Assembly (NCBI GenBank): GCA_030568195.1
Contig: JAJLTO010000014.1
Span: forward strand, 310,001-374,000
Length of the DNA stretch: 64,000 bases
Direction of reading: 5' to 3'
From: Dipodascopsis uninucleata var. uninucleata
Lineage: Eukaryota; Ascomycota; Lipomycetes; Lipomycetales; Lipomycetaceae
The translations under genes and the position numbers were made by a program. Positions within the stretch are counted from its first letter, which is position 1, and the number at the start of each line of letters is the position of its first letter. Below are positions 1-12,624 of the stretch, piece by piece. The notes below the pieces were generated by a model. That model saw only the letters and a list, made by a program, of their open reading frames with translations. It searched no databases and was not told where the DNA came from.

Positions 1-3000
1 GCCAGAGTCTAATAATCTCTCGCCATTTCGGTCTAAGACCTTCACTCATGTTAAAAAATCTATTATCGAAGAATGCATCAGAAATAGATGTCTTCCATGC
101 CTTTTGAGAGCTTGATATTTTTGCGATCTGATAAACGACTTCAAGTAAGTTGGCTGTTGCACTTGCTGGAAAATTTTTAGACCGAAGAGCAGGTGTAGTA
201 ATGCTTGTCGTCAAAGTAACACATGCAGTGAGAACTCTGTCATTTTCAAGAAGGATCTTTGGGAGACTTGGAACCACCCTAATAAGCGCCTTGCAAAGAT
301 CTTCTTGCGATACTTTGGGTTTTGAAGAGCTCGAAGACGAACCGTCAGTGCGCTCAACGGGAGTCTGAAGCATAGTACTGCTTTGAGAGATTGAAAGTTG
401 CTGAAAAGACAACTGCGTCTGTAAAGATGGTGGATTTGGTGCCTGGGATCCAACCAACGTTGTAGATGTGGATACGGATGTTGGTGTCTGCGTACCTTCG
501 CTGATTACATTGTCTGTCACCTTTTCTTTGTCCATACTTGGAGATGATGCAGTGGGTTCTGGCGTAGCAATTCCAGTGACTTGACGAGCGGCAACCGAAG
601 AATTTAATAGACGCATAAATAAATCAGCCAAATCTTTTCTCAGTCTTCGCTGTTCGCCGAAGTTTGTAAGGTCAACTTTGCTTCCAATGACAGAGATGAA
701 CACAAGAACATTTGGAAGGATATGACGATATAGACCGATATTGGCATAGACATCTCTGACAAATGACATACAATCTACCCAGATTTCCTCAATGGCATCG
801 TTCTCAAGCGAACTAACATAGTCTACAAGAAACTCTGCTAATTGATGATCTGTCAAATCCGTAGTTAAGCTAGATTTCGCGGCATATTCAAGTGCCATAG
901 GATTAATTCTGCTATATATAGCGTTTAGAATATAAGGCAAGGTGCGTTTAGGTCTGGAACCATCTAAAACATGTAATAGTTTGAACACAGGTGTCACACG
1001 GTGCAAATCAACTAGAGTCTCCAAACTCTCGAGAGTCTCGGACTTATATAATCTCTCTAGAATACGCCTCGCTCGATATTTCATTCGTGAGGAAATATAC
1101 ATAAATGACTCGTTCGATGCACTATCAGGATGGGTCATAGCTCCCTTTGCAATCTCTTCACCCCACAACCAAATAGCGTGACAAATTCGAATGCAATCCT
1201 GATAACATAAGAGAACTGTCAATCTATTATTTGCAGCCGCGCTACGAGCTTGCGGAGATTCCACAGAGAATACTCCAGATATAACGGTTCCAAAAAATCC
1301 TGGTTCTGAAGGTGTCTTGGGGTTTGCCATCTTCGATTCTTCATCTACCAATTTCTCATGAGCTTTAGATAGAATATGCTCAAGACCATGCATAAGAGCA
1401 AAAAGAGCGGTCTCAGATCCAGGATAATCATTGGAAGACTTCGAGCTATAAACAAGTCTTAGCTCTTCAAATGTCTTGCCAATCTGAGTACAGAAACATT
1501 CAACAACAGCAATCAATATCTGGAACAGTACATCTGAGAAAAATGGAAGAGAGTCGACTAGAAATTTCACCCAAGCATCTAAAACAGGTTGATTTTCATC
1601 TGTTGAAATACCATCGATAATACACAGAATCAAACTAGATGTGGGCGTTCTCTGAATGTTGTCTCCTGCAGATATAATCTCAACAGAATCGCGCAACTTA
1701 ATAACACTGTCGTTGGGGATAGAAGAGTTATCCAATATTCTACCGCCATAATTAACCTTTAAGGTTCGGAATAGGACTTCGAGAATTAATGTCTGAGTAT
1801 AAATATCATTTTTGTGCAAATTTGCTGATAAACGTGAAGTCAATGCTTGCTCTACTGATATTTCCGGTGTCGTAGGTCTATCAGGATTCATAAGAATGAC
1901 ATTTAATAATTGTAAAGCACCACGCAAAACCTTCGAATGACTCTCACGAAGCTCAATGGAGCTTCCTTCCGGAACATCATACTTCAAAGTACGCAAAATG
2001 ACACGAATAAAGAACCCTCGATAAGATGGATCGCCATCTTCCAGTCCTATGTGTTGAAGTAAATTACTTCTTGAAGCATCGACACTAATCATATCTGTAC
2101 CCAATGACGCACAAAGCATTGGAGGTCCCATAGCTAATATATTCGTGAGAGTGCGGATATAATAGAGAAACAGTTCAAGATCATCATCTTCACCAAATGA
2201 ATATTCTTTGCGTCTGAGAAATGGGAGCTTTAATATACGGGACACGAGAATACCATATAGTCGATTTGACGTGAGGGTAGCGCCCAACATCTCAAGCCAC
2301 GAAAGAGATATTGCACGTAAAGGTGAATACTTATCTTCCAAAGAATCAAGCATAAGTAATAAAGGCCGAGTCAGTATAGCTTCAAAGTTAGCATAGTCAA
2401 CGCTATGAGCCCAAAGATTGATAAACGCATAACCAGCTTCTGGCTTCTCATTAGCAGCTACTACCAAGTTAGAGATAGCGGCTTCTATTTTATGATCCTT
2501 GCATTTACTTTGAAGATCCCAAAGTGAAGTTACCGACTCTACATGAAATTTTCCTGTCGGGACACCCAAGAAGTTCCAGTGGAGCTCTGTAAACTGACGG
2601 ATGGACAAATCGACTTCTTGTTTGGTCATACCATTGCGCTCAATGACGACTCCCAATAGTCTTGTAGCTCCGTAAAGAACATTGAAAGGGATGTTTCGCG
2701 ACGGCTTTATTCCCAATAAAGCATTGACAAGCCCGTCATCTCTCCAAGTAGTTTCGCCAGGTATCCTTGATAATAAACTGCATACCATTATGCAGATGTC
2801 TCCCGCATCGCTCTCAAGATTGTTAAGTGATGAAGTGACAAGATTAGCCGTATAACGTAATAAAATCCATGAGACAGTGGCCGGAAGGAATGGAGGTGTC
2901 GATGGATCATCTGGAGAACGATCGTAAAACAATTTCATTTTCTCTAGCACTTGATCATGCTCAATCATTGTTTTTATATCTGACTTCTCGGTAGGAAGTA

Positions 3001-4709
3001 AAGCACGCGAAGGGATATTACTCAATACCCCATTTGCAAGCTCTAACCAGGTTCTATGATTGATCTTATCTCTGTAAACATCACGGACAATAAAAAGCGT
3101 AACAAGGAAGAGTGGCAAGTGAACAATAATCATTTCCTCTTCGCTAATATTAAAATTTTGAATAGTAAACAGAGTTAGCTCAAGATCGTGTTCCTCAGTA
3201 ACCAACTTAAACATATCGCTCCAAATGGCGTTTGCTTCGACACCATCAAAAAACATACTGGCACTTCTGAGTACCTCTTGAAAGTTTGCATCCGTCGCAG
3301 CTTCGGATTTGTATCTGCGTACGCTTCGTATAATAGGGACAAGAACCTCAGGGACGATGAGACTACCTACCTCCCACCTATCCATCAAACTGAGTGAGAT
3401 TCTATAAGGTTTAGCTCGCGCTATAGGGTCTTGCGAGGTAGAATTAATATACTCTTTTAGTCCAGAAACCAGAGGACTCAAACCATACTTTCGGAAGTAT
3501 TCCACTCGCGATAAAGATGACGTTGATTGAGTCTGGTCTGCAGTTGGCTCCGGACCTAACAACCATGTCCATAGACGACGATTGAGTGACATGTCACGCC
3601 TAAGAACAACAGAAGATGCAGAGATAATGAGTAAAACAAGGTCACGTTCAGATATTATTTTTTGCAGCACTCCACTACGAAGCTGAATATTACGAACCAA
3701 CAGCTCCAGAAAGCCACGCTGAACAAGAACCTGCTCGTCCTCAAGACCCTTTCCTAGAGCACGCGTCATAAGACCAGGCTCGGGTGTTACTAAAGCCTTC
3801 AATTCGTCTGAAAGCGCATTAATAGTCTCGTCTTTGTTTTTATCATCCAGTACACCATTGAGTGATGGGAATTTGCGAGTTGCGTAAATGATGCCACCAA
3901 GTCTCCTATCATCAGAGCTCAAATTAACAAGGAAAAAGCATTGCCAGAAATATGATTCGTCATTAATATGATCTCGGAACTTGTCTATTAAACTGAAAAC
4001 TTGAGAAAATGACTCGCTAGTTTCATCATCAATTCCGGGTAGTAAAGACAATAGTAGTGGACGCAAAATAGGTCTCAAAGACGTGGGAGGAAGGGGAAGG
4101 ATATATGTCTCGAAGATGTTCAATAGTGGCGGCTATTAGAATGGGAACATTAACGTACTGATTAATATAAATCATGAAGAAAAATCAATTATTTAGGAAT
4201 CACTTACTTTAACATTAATGCTTGCATATGACATTAACGGGAGAATTCCAGGTATCCAAATATGTAGTTCTCGCGAAAGCTCATCGCGCTAAATTGAAGC
4301 GAAAGGTCAGATCAAAACTCCACATCCTTAAAATGATGATAACTATAAAACATACACCAAGTAATCCAAATACTACACCATATACTTCCAATGCCTTCTG
4401 ATGAACACCTGACGGAAGGTTGGGATGAAGTGATTGACCTAGTCGATTAGCAATTATAGGAGAGTAAGGAATCTGTTCTGCTGGGTAAGATTGGAGCGCT
4501 CTCAGCAGCTTTCCCAAGAAAGAAATATAGTCAGCCCATTCTTCCACACTTTCAAAAAGAGACAGAGCTCTATCTATATTTGCAGCATATCGTTTGTATT
4601 TAGGATCTTTCTTTCTGGAAGCTAAATGATAAAATCGAATTGCGTTAGTATTCATCGTATACGCCATAATTATCCTGCTCTCCATCGAGTGAATATCGTG
4701 ACACGGCAA
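1..4709 (-). CDS. DOP1: Dopey-family protein Dop1 (3 exons, C-terminus outside window)
   Basis: Large peripheral membrane protein that works with the flippase Neo1 and with Mon2 in endosome-to-Golgi traffic. Exons on the minus strand are inferred as 4709-4356, 4288-4208 and 4132-1, with introns of 67 nt (GTATGT donor) and 75 nt (GTAAGT donor), both phase 0. The N-terminus carries the Dopey signature: DPKYKRYAANIDRALSLFE, then EWADYISFLGKLLRALQS, then LPSGVHQKALEVY, continuing after splicing into LHIWIPGILPLMSYASINVK and LRPILRPLLLSLLPGIDDE. Spot checks along exon 3 show an open frame to the window edge, where LRPKWREIIRLW matches the family's C-terminal part. About 1500 residues are present; yeast Dop1 is about 1700. 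The start could be any of several in-frame ATGs between 4709 and 4667. Divergent from the genes to its right. Confidence 0.93.
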
Positions 4710-4795
4710 ACAAGCTCACATCACTTTTTTCCTTAAGCAAATCATCTATTTTTGTTTCGCATCCTTAATACTTTACATGACACTCTTATAATTGA

Positions 4796-5102
4796 ATGAT
4801 TTACAGCTCTATCGAAACATGGACACTTAGCAGACCAGTATTTCTCAAGACTCCACTATCCTAGACTTGTACTCTACTTACAGTCGTCCGATTTCGATAA
4901 GATGAAAGGCAACGGTGATATCGTCTGCAAAATCGACGAAGTCGATGGAGGTGACGGCGCCATTTATGTATGCAATCCTACACTTCGATCTTCTGTTTGT
5001 CTGATGCCTTAATGCCTGTCTCTTTAGCTGCCTGTTGAGACGATTGCTAATATGCTCGCGACAGCTCCGCTTACTTTCCGGTTATTGCCAGACCGCAGCT
5101 AA
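4796..5102 (+). CDS. candidate small spliced gene, 66 aa, unknown function
   Basis: I do not recognise this protein. Three inferred exons, 4796-4837, 4884-4967 and 5028-5102, give a 66-residue product beginning MIYSSIETWTLSRP, passing through KIDEVDGGDGAIY and ending APLTFRLLPDRS. Introns are 46 nt (GTATTT...TTACAG) and 60 nt (GTATGC...CTTTAG), both phase 0. The middle and last exons look protein-like in composition; the first exon and its atypical donor are the weakest part, and an internal ATG at 4902 would give a shorter 46-residue form using only the second intron. It lies 86 nt from the Dop1 ORF start and is divergent from it. No membrane segment or signal peptide is visible. It could be chance, but two compatible splice junctions with a continuous frame make it worth listing. 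Confidence 0.4.
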
Positions 5103-5738
5103 AACTGGTCGTCTATTGCACTCTGCGACCACACAACTGAACGCTCGTTGTGTACTGAGTATAGCAATCTTTCTGTATTATGACACGGCTTCTATTTTCC
5201 GCTGACTGATCGATGCAAATCTGCCTTTTTTCGCCTTCCTCGGTCCTTAACTGAGCCTCTCTGTGCTGGTATAAAGGAACGCTAGGCGAAGCGCTGGACG
5301 AGCTCACGCTTATCGCTTTCATTCGTCTCACCCGCCACGTAATGTGGCGGGTGTGCATTTCAGGGTCAGGGTGTGGCAGTTATGTGTTCTAGGGTTGGGT
5401 GCAGACGCATCTGATACTCGACATAGGTAAGGCGTACGTCGGCTTTTCAAAGCTCTGTAAGTGCATAGAGGCAAGTAAATAGAAGGAAGGCACCCTTCAG
5501 GAGAATCGGAGACCTACAGAAAGTTCTGTAGATTGGATTTTCAGACTAGTAGACTAGTATCACACATCGTGATAATTCTAGGAAGCGAAGGTGGTGCACT
5601 AGCGAAACGAATGAATGCGCAGCGCGAAGAAAGGAAAAAGATTATTTAGTGCTTTACGGTGGTGATGCAGGATTAGAATACAATACAAGGGATTATAACT
5701 GTATACTCGGAGACAGCGCAGAAGGTGAAGCTCGCTTG

Positions 5739-5774
<36 letters not shown>

Positions 5775-5854
5775 ACACAGTCTCATAGCAATTTCAATAG
5801 TATTCCAGAGAATTACGAAAAGTTAGATACTCGTGCTTGCGACGAGCCGAAAAT
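5103..5854. other. intergenic region upstream of MON1
   Basis: No gene seen. Contains a TA dinucleotide run just upstream of MON1. The short reading frame on the minus strand (5113-5358) shows no family resemblance. Confidence 0.6.
5741..5770. repeat. (TA)15 microsatellite
   Basis: An uninterrupted TA dinucleotide run of 30 bases, 85 nt upstream of the MON1 ATG. It may act as a TATA-like or nucleosome-excluding element in that promoter. Confidence 0.95.
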
Positions 5855-7924
5855 ATGGCAGAAACGGATGAACTGCCATCGGTGACAGAGCTCAAAATTA
5901 GTAGTACAGTTCCAGATTTGAGTTCTGACGCTAATGAAGTGATTGCTCGGCCAAATGCTTTAACAGAAGCCAGTCGTAACAGTGCTACGCTGTTATCTAA
6001 CGGAGATGCAGGTGCTGGTATCGGTCCTGTAAAACCAAGGACATCCTCCATGGCAAAAGGATTGACTAATGCCGCAGAGCCAGCCATGCTGTCAGTTGTG
6101 GAAGATTACATTCTATCGCAAGAACTTATTGACGCGCAGTCAGAAAACATTTCTCGATCAACCTCTCCAACGAGGTCTTTGTCGCCTACTCGGTCGTCGC
6201 TATCGCAATCAGCTGCAGTGTCGACAACGACTGGTCAAACGATGCCACTTACATCAGAGTTTATTGGTTTATCAAAAGCATTTTCAACACGCTTGCAAAG
6301 CAAACCTACTACGGCTATGTCTTATTCAGCATCTGAGGTTATGACAGGTACACCTATAATTGGACAGCCGATCGCAACTCCTTCGTCAGCCAAAATGTCA
6401 GTTACATCGCCAGTATCTTCTGTTGCTTCTTCGGCGCAAACCACTAGTAGCGACGCTCTTCCAAGTACGAACGCTTCATCGATTGTAGATCTCAAGTCTA
6501 TACTAGGAAAAATTCTCTATGAGCAAGATCCTCTCAAGAAAGCTAAGAGAAAATTGACTACTTTTAATAACTCATTTATTGAGACTGATGTGGATGACGA
6601 CTCGATAACGGTTTTCGATGAATATAACATCAATGAAGAAGAGGATGATAAGGAAAAGGATGAATTAGAACGTTTTCTTTGCCAGAAAAAGCATTATTTT
6701 ATTATTTCGAATGCAGGAAAGCCAATATTTTCTCTAAACGGATCTGACGATCTAATTTCCTCCTATATGGGTGTAATTCAGGCGCTCGTTGCTGGATTCG
6801 AGCAGTCAACAGATGTTAGCTCAAGCAGTGATAATGATATACCTGATACATTACGATTTTTCACAGCAGGTACGACATCATTTGCAATTACTGTAGAAGA
6901 TCCACTGATATTAGTTGCAATCAGCAAAATGGGAGAGACTGAGGGCCAGCTACGTACACAGCTTGATGCCTTACACACGCAGCTGCTCTCATCACTTACG
7001 AAGTCTCAAATTGTCAAAGTCTTTACTGGAAGAACAAATTTTGATCTGCGCAAGCTACTTGGTGGTGCTGAGGTCTATCTACGAGCTTTAGCAAGGGAAA
7101 TGGTCCTTGGATCCCCCTCGGTATTACTTAATTCTATTGAATGCCTTCGACTACGAAATAGTGTGCGTGATCGTATTAATGTCGGTCTTCTTAAAGGTCG
7201 TACGCCGTCTCTTCTTTATGGACTCATTGTTGCTGATTTCAGACTTGTTAGCGTAATTCGACCTAAAAAGCACAGTTTACATCCCCCTGATCTTCAGGTC
7301 ATTTTTTCATTGCTGTTTCATAACACTACATTTCACGATGGCAGGGAGCATTGGATTCCCATATGCCTTCCAAAATTTAATAATCGTGGATTCTTGCATG
7401 CTTATATTGTATTTTTTCGTCCAAGGGTTGCTCTTGTTCTAATAAGTGCCGACAAGGACGCGTTTTACGAACTGCGCAGGGCAAAGGAAGGCATTCTGGA
7501 ATATTTTGAAGATGAAGATTGTAATCCGTCAATTGATGCTGCTGTTAAACTTGGTCGTTATCAGACTGCAGACATTGGAGCACCAGCTATAAAACATTTT
7601 TTGTACAAGTCTAGGGCAAATGTGCAGTTTACAATGCCTAATTACGAGCCTCATTATCCTGATGTGAAATCGCAACATGAGCTTATGTGTTTGTATCGTC
7701 GATTACACGCTGCGATTCACACAAAGCACACGAGACTTAAAGTCTTGTACATGTCGCGAGGTAATGCTGTTGCACTTGCATGGGCAACAGCTACATTCGA
7801 GATCTACTGTGTTGCCAGCTCTCAGATATCAAAGGCAACATTAGCACAAGGAATGGACAAAATTATTGCATGGATTCGTCGAGAAGAGAGTAGATTATTC
7901 TTGTCTAATGGTGCGGTGTTTTAG
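5855..7924 (+). CDS. MON1: vacuolar fusion protein Mon1 (Rab7 GEF subunit)
   Basis: With Ccz1, Mon1 forms the guanine-nucleotide exchange factor that activates Ypt7/Rab7 on late endosomes and the vacuole. The 689-residue product has a long Ser/Thr/Pro-rich disordered N-terminal third (roughly residues 90-220), an acidic stretch, and then the longin-type region opening with KKHYFIISNAGKPIFSLNG. Further Mon1 blocks follow: LRALAREMVLGSPSVLLNS, the HWIPICLPKFN block and, near the C-terminus, HTRLKVLYMSRGNAVALAW. No intron is needed. The start is the ATG at 5855; the frame is open slightly further upstream but without an ATG. Length is close to yeast Mon1 (644 aa), the excess lying in the disordered head. 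Confidence 0.93.
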   Translation: MAETDELPSVTELKISSTVPDLSSDANEVIARPNALTEASRNSATLLSNGDAGAGIGPVKPRTSSMAKGLTNAAEPAMLSVVEDYILSQELIDAQSENISRSTSPTRSLSPTRSSLSQSAAVSTTTGQTMPLTSEFIGLSKAFSTRLQSKPTTAMSYSASEVMTGTPIIGQPIATPSSAKMSVTSPVSSVASSAQTTSSDALPSTNASSIVDLKSILGKILYEQDPLKKAKRKLTTFNNSFIETDVDDDSITVFDEYNINEEEDDKEKDELERFLCQKKHYFIISNAGKPIFSLNGSDDLISSYMGVIQALVAGFEQSTDVSSSSDNDIPDTLRFFTAGTTSFAITVEDPLILVAISKMGETEGQLRTQLDALHTQLLSSLTKSQIVKVFTGRTNFDLRKLLGGAEVYLRALAREMVLGSPSVLLNSIECLRLRNSVRDRINVGLLKGRTPSLLYGLIVADFRLVSVIRPKKHSLHPPDLQVIFSLLFHNTTFHDGREHWIPICLPKFNNRGFLHAYIVFFRPRVALVLISADKDAFYELRRAKEGILEYFEDEDCNPSIDAAVKLGRYQTADIGAPAIKHFLYKSRANVQFTMPNYEPHYPDVKSQHELMCLYRRLHAAIHTKHTRLKVLYMSRGNAVALAWATATFEIYCVASSQISKATLAQGMDKIIAWIRREESRLFLSNGAVF

Positions 7925-8579
7925 AATGTTTATATAGGGAAATCGCGGGCAGTGGATCACTATAAGTTCATCATTACATGGTTTGATTTAATATTACGCT
8001 TCTTATTTTTAAGTTTCTGATTCTATGCGGTATTATATTATAGAGAAATAGACCAGAGACGAAACTGTTAAGATTTTAATGTGCAATGGAAGGATATATC
8101 TAATATGTATAATACTAATATATAATTAATCAATATCACTAAAGTGTTATTATATGTATCTGCTATTTACTCGTACCGTGTGCTGCAGGACATATTTTTT
8201 AATCTATAGGAAGCAGATTGTATTTACAATAACTCTAGGAAAGTTATGTGTATATATAGTGACAAAAAGATCATATTCAAGAAATTTTGCGTTAATGACT
8301 TCTTTGTAGTTATGGTAGTTACTCGTAGATATCATGAGTTCTATGTATGATGGATAAGTCCCAAGAGAAACCAAAAAAAAATTTAGCGTATTTTCTTTAA
8401 CTCTGCTCGTGAATGTGTTTTAACATTAGCTAGCATCAATTATCTAATTGATGCCACCCTAAAAGGCAGAGAAGCCTTATTTGAAGTGAGTGAGGCACTA
8501 AGTATATTGGCGCCAATAATAAGAACCTTTCATAACTGTGGTCAACGAGGTGTATAAGTGTAATAGAATCTGAGCGATA
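7925..8579. other. intergenic, MON1 to IMP2
   Basis: AT-rich spacer with the MON1 3' end and the IMP2 promoter. No gene or RNA seen. Confidence 0.6.
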
Positions 8580-9402
8580 ATGTCCGGAGCGCAACCACTC
8601 TTTCATCGTCTGAAAGCTTCTAGACCGAACCTATATTTCACGGGCAAGACAATTCTAGTTGCGCTATCATGGGTACCGGCTATGGTATACGTGGCCAATC
8701 ATGTAGTTTGGATAGGTGTGATTGATGGGTCGTCAATGTCGTAAGTAATTGTTTTATTGCTAGCTGTGCAGTCTTCGGGCTTACGGATCCGGGCAATAAC
8801 AATAGCTGACTGTTTTAAGGCCTACTCTAAATCCTGAATCGAATGGTTTAATTCGAGACGTCGCTTTGCTATGGAAGGTAAATGCCAAGAATTATGATTC
8901 CTATACACGAGGAACGGTAGTAGTACTTAGGTAAGACAGACTTTGTATAGGCATACTACTTTGAGAATGTATTTCAGACTACTTGCAATTAACACTCGAC
9001 AGAAATCCCCGGGATCCTACATCAAGTGTGGTTAAGCGAATAGTCGCTTTTGAGGGAGAAACCGTCAGAACAAGATTTCCGTACCCAGAATCAACATGTG
9101 TAATACCAAAGAAGCATTTTTGGGTAGAAGGTGATAATATTCATTCTGTTGATAGCAATACATATGGACCGGTGAGTAAGCTTCTAATGATAAATTATGT
9201 CATGTCAAGAATTATATTTATGGAAATGACACAGCATAGGTTTTCTCGGTTCCAAAACTAATAGAAATTTCGCTCTTAGGTTTCCCATGCTTTAGTGACG
9301 GCCAAAGTGACAAGAATTATATTTCCTTTCAGTAGATTGGGGATGGTCCCACTATTTGGTGGCCGCGATCCAAGGTCGGTAGTGGTCAACCCAAATAGAT
9401 AA
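8580..9402 (+). CDS. IMP2: mitochondrial inner membrane protease subunit 2 (4 exons)
   Basis: A signal-peptidase-type serine/lysine protease of the inner membrane that removes sorting signals from intermembrane-space proteins. Exons are inferred as 8580-8740, 8820-8930, 9003-9171 and 9280-9402, with introns of 79, 72 and 108 nt, giving 187 residues (yeast Imp2 is 177). An N-terminal hydrophobic anchor (about residues 22-47) precedes the catalytic Ser box DGSSMSPTLNP, with Ser52 the likely nucleophile. The Lys box SSVVKRIVAFEGE puts the general base at Lys102. The box HFWVEGDNIHSVDSNTYGPV is typical of Imp2. For intron 2 an AG at 8977 is nearer but gives the wrong frame; the acceptor ending at 9002 restores alignment. 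The third intron splits the codons for GP and VS. Confidence 0.92.
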
Positions 9403-12400
9403 TTCAACACAGTTTATGATTTCTACGTTGAAGTAACTGACGTGTAACGCGACTTGTCGCGTTCTCTTCCTGTTATGAGCCTAAGCGACAGATTGCATAT
9501 ACAATGGAAGTTACAATATGGAATCATGCAATATTTAAAGCATAATTGTTATTAGACAAATCATCTGATATCCAATGGATATCGAACAATCTTACTAAAT
9601 GTATGTAAATAGAATACGTCTTCAAACTTTGTAAATTATGATATGATTTCAAATAGACAAGATGAAACTTAGAATCTAAATTCAAGACGCAAGACAGAGT
9701 CAGGTTGACGATGTATGCTTGCAAGAAAAACTGCTGCTACTGTCATCTGAAAAAGCGGGGTCTCAAATCAAATGTATCTCGGTCAAACATAAAAATTCTC
9801 GATCAGCACGCGATGAGTTAAAGGTGGAGTGTTTTGCGGTGTCATCTGGCATGGCGAGATTGTGATTATTCTGAATTCCGGATTGAGTACTTATGTACCG
9901 AGTACGCTTCATGTAACTGCCATGTGTAAGAAACGACTTTTTCCCGTCGAATGATATATGTTCTGGGACTACTCTCATTGCAGCACATGAAATAATGGTG
10001 AAAGTAAATGCATGTCTATAGCTACGGCCAGAACGTTATGCAGCATGTGGTTTTAACAAACTCAAAGAGAAATATACACACCTCCGAACAACATAGTCTT
10101 AGAACTGCCTGACAGCCAAGAAAATTATGAGTGGTAATAGAAAATGCCATTTCTCTTATAATATCCGTTGCTCCATTGGGAGTGCGAGCGCAATTTAGGG
10201 AAGTAGTTTTTAAAAACAGGGTCCAACTTGTAACGAATAACCTTCATTACTGGAAATGCGACGATATTGTTTTCATAAAATTCCGCAATAGGGGGAAAAT
10301 TGAATTCTGGTAGATTAGTATACCAGAATATATAGCTTATAATGACATATGAAATTTGCTTATACGAAAATGCAAGTTTTGGGCCTATGAAATACCTAGA
10401 CGTCACTTTCGCTCATCCTGATGTCAGAGTCTTTTAAGAGCTCATCACCTCAGGATAGCTGAGTAATTATATCATGTATAATTTATATTATACTAAGAAC
10501 CTCTGAGATCTGGAGCTTCGTAGCTTGATCTCTGTCAGTGCTAAGAGAGTCTCGTGTTACTTCATCCATATAATAAATAGTCTTAAAACTCCAGCGAAAG
10601 CCATAATAATCTACTCTAAACCGTTATTATATGAGCACTCTGTATTGGCCATACGCAGAACAATTTAACAGCTTTCATCCTTTAGGATAATATAGTTGTG
10701 GAGGGGCTTGTTTCCTTAGTTTAATGTCTCGAAAGCAGTACGACCTGATTTCGCCATAAATCCCAGAGAATAGCCATAGCATCATTATTACATCATATTT
10801 GCTTCACCGACTATCCTAACGACGAATTTCAAAATTCATCGATAGGCTACCTCAGTGTAGGTTGATATGATATAAAGCATTAGTTATCCATAATAAATTC
10901 GATATGAGCCGTGAGCCCTGGAATTAAATGTATCTGAAGCCTTTTGTTGATGACGCGCAAATATCCAGACGCTCGTTAGTAGCTTCGCGCGACAAGTCTA
11001 GAAATAAAAGTACACAATGATTTTAGCAGCATTGGTGAGTCTGAATGCTCTTCTGATCATTTGAAGTCTGGCAGATTGCTTTTCGCCTCAAACAATTGGC
11101 TTCAAAGCTGTCTTTCTCTGCTTGTCGATAACATCGTAGCGATTTCTAGTATGATTGTACTGCCCGCGCGAATGATTTGGTCTTTCTGCTCTCAGCTTAT
11201 TGCCGCAGGTCGCAGAAGCACCTGAGACCGATAAATATCATGATAGCAGGTCTTTCCTACAATCGAGATCTACTGTGATTTCTAGGATCCACTCTTGGAC
11301 GACGCTTAGCGATTACGAGACTCCTTAGTTGCTAGCCAACACGGCCTCCTTCTAGTCTACGTACTAGCGATTCATCTTCTTCCCTCTTTGTGCTTTCGAA
11401 TATCCACTAAGCATTAGTCTATATCAATAGCGTATGTCTTCTTTTACTCCTCACTGCCTTAATGTCAGTAGACTACGTATAATAGGTGCTTGGAAGTTTG
11501 CAGAACGCTACTTGTCAGACCGGCCATTGAAACTCAACTGCCTTAAAAGCTCTGAAGTGTTGAATTTTCTACTAAGCAACACCAACAATTTACTCGATAC
11601 AGAACCAGAATCATGGATCAACACTAACTTAATCTTCATTAATAGGTACATTTCATTCTAAGCTGATTTCGCCACGAAAATACTTAGTCTATAGACCTAC
11701 GAGCTTTTTAAGCGTCTTGTTTAGAAAACAAAATAATTACACTGCAATAGTTATGCAAGACCAGCATAGCGTTGAATATAAATTAAGTACCAATACATTT
11801 TACAGTTACTAATATAGTTCACCAGTAACTTAGTTAGAATTTTTGACGTGTTAATAATGACAATACCGTACCATACTAGTACAAATATGGATATGTGATC
11901 TGCGTAGCAGAGTGTGCCCTATTTATGCCATATCTCCTACGCCGAACAGCAATCCTTGATCCGTCCTCAATAACCACTGAAATCGTACACCAAACCCTTG
12001 TTAAGCCGCAAGCGCGGCTGTAGAAATTGGCCAACTTCACGTGATATATATGGATTGGCTGTTCCAGCCGCGAAAACAGCGTAGAGTTGCTTACAAAGAC
12101 GAAAGAAACCTCTGGTGTGGTAACATCTGTGAGTTACGTCCTGAAGGTGAGAAGCTGAACAAGTGCGAGACAAATATTAAAATACATACTCTGGGGTTTA
12201 ACAGTTCGTGCTATTTTGGGTGTAGTTAGTGTTGAATCATTATCACGACAGATAGGTGACTCTTGCAAAATTATTGCCTCTCAATAGTCGAGTATTAGAA
12301 TAGTGGGAGTGCTCAAATTAGAGGCCAGTAGTAGAGAATCTGTGATATATACGGCGTATTTGGTCAGTAAGGATAATTTTCAATTTTATTTGGCAATTCA

Positions 12401-12624
12401 AGTAGCTATGGTGATGATACTGCGAGTCATTGGCGGTGTTAATGTGTGCAAGATAAGAAAGTCTTCGGACTTTTAAATTAGTCAGTCGCCTAGCTTCTTG
12501 CTTAAGGATTACTACATAGATTGCTATAAATGAAGAAGAATACCTGTAGAGTGTATTGTGCCGCTAATATTTACTAGTTTACGTGCAAGTTTAAAGTAGC
12601 TAGAACTCATATTCAGCTTCAAAA
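9403..12624. other. 3.2 kb intergenic region without recognised genes
   Basis: Both strands hold only short frames (under 95 codons) with no family resemblance and with frequent stops in all frames. No tRNA-like A/B-box pair was found by eye. It is longer than most spacers in this half of the window and may hold decayed sequence. Confidence 0.5.

Noticed and set aside
5113-5358. 81-codon minus-strand frame between DOP1 and MON1
   Set aside because: No homology, unnatural composition, and located in promoter sequence.
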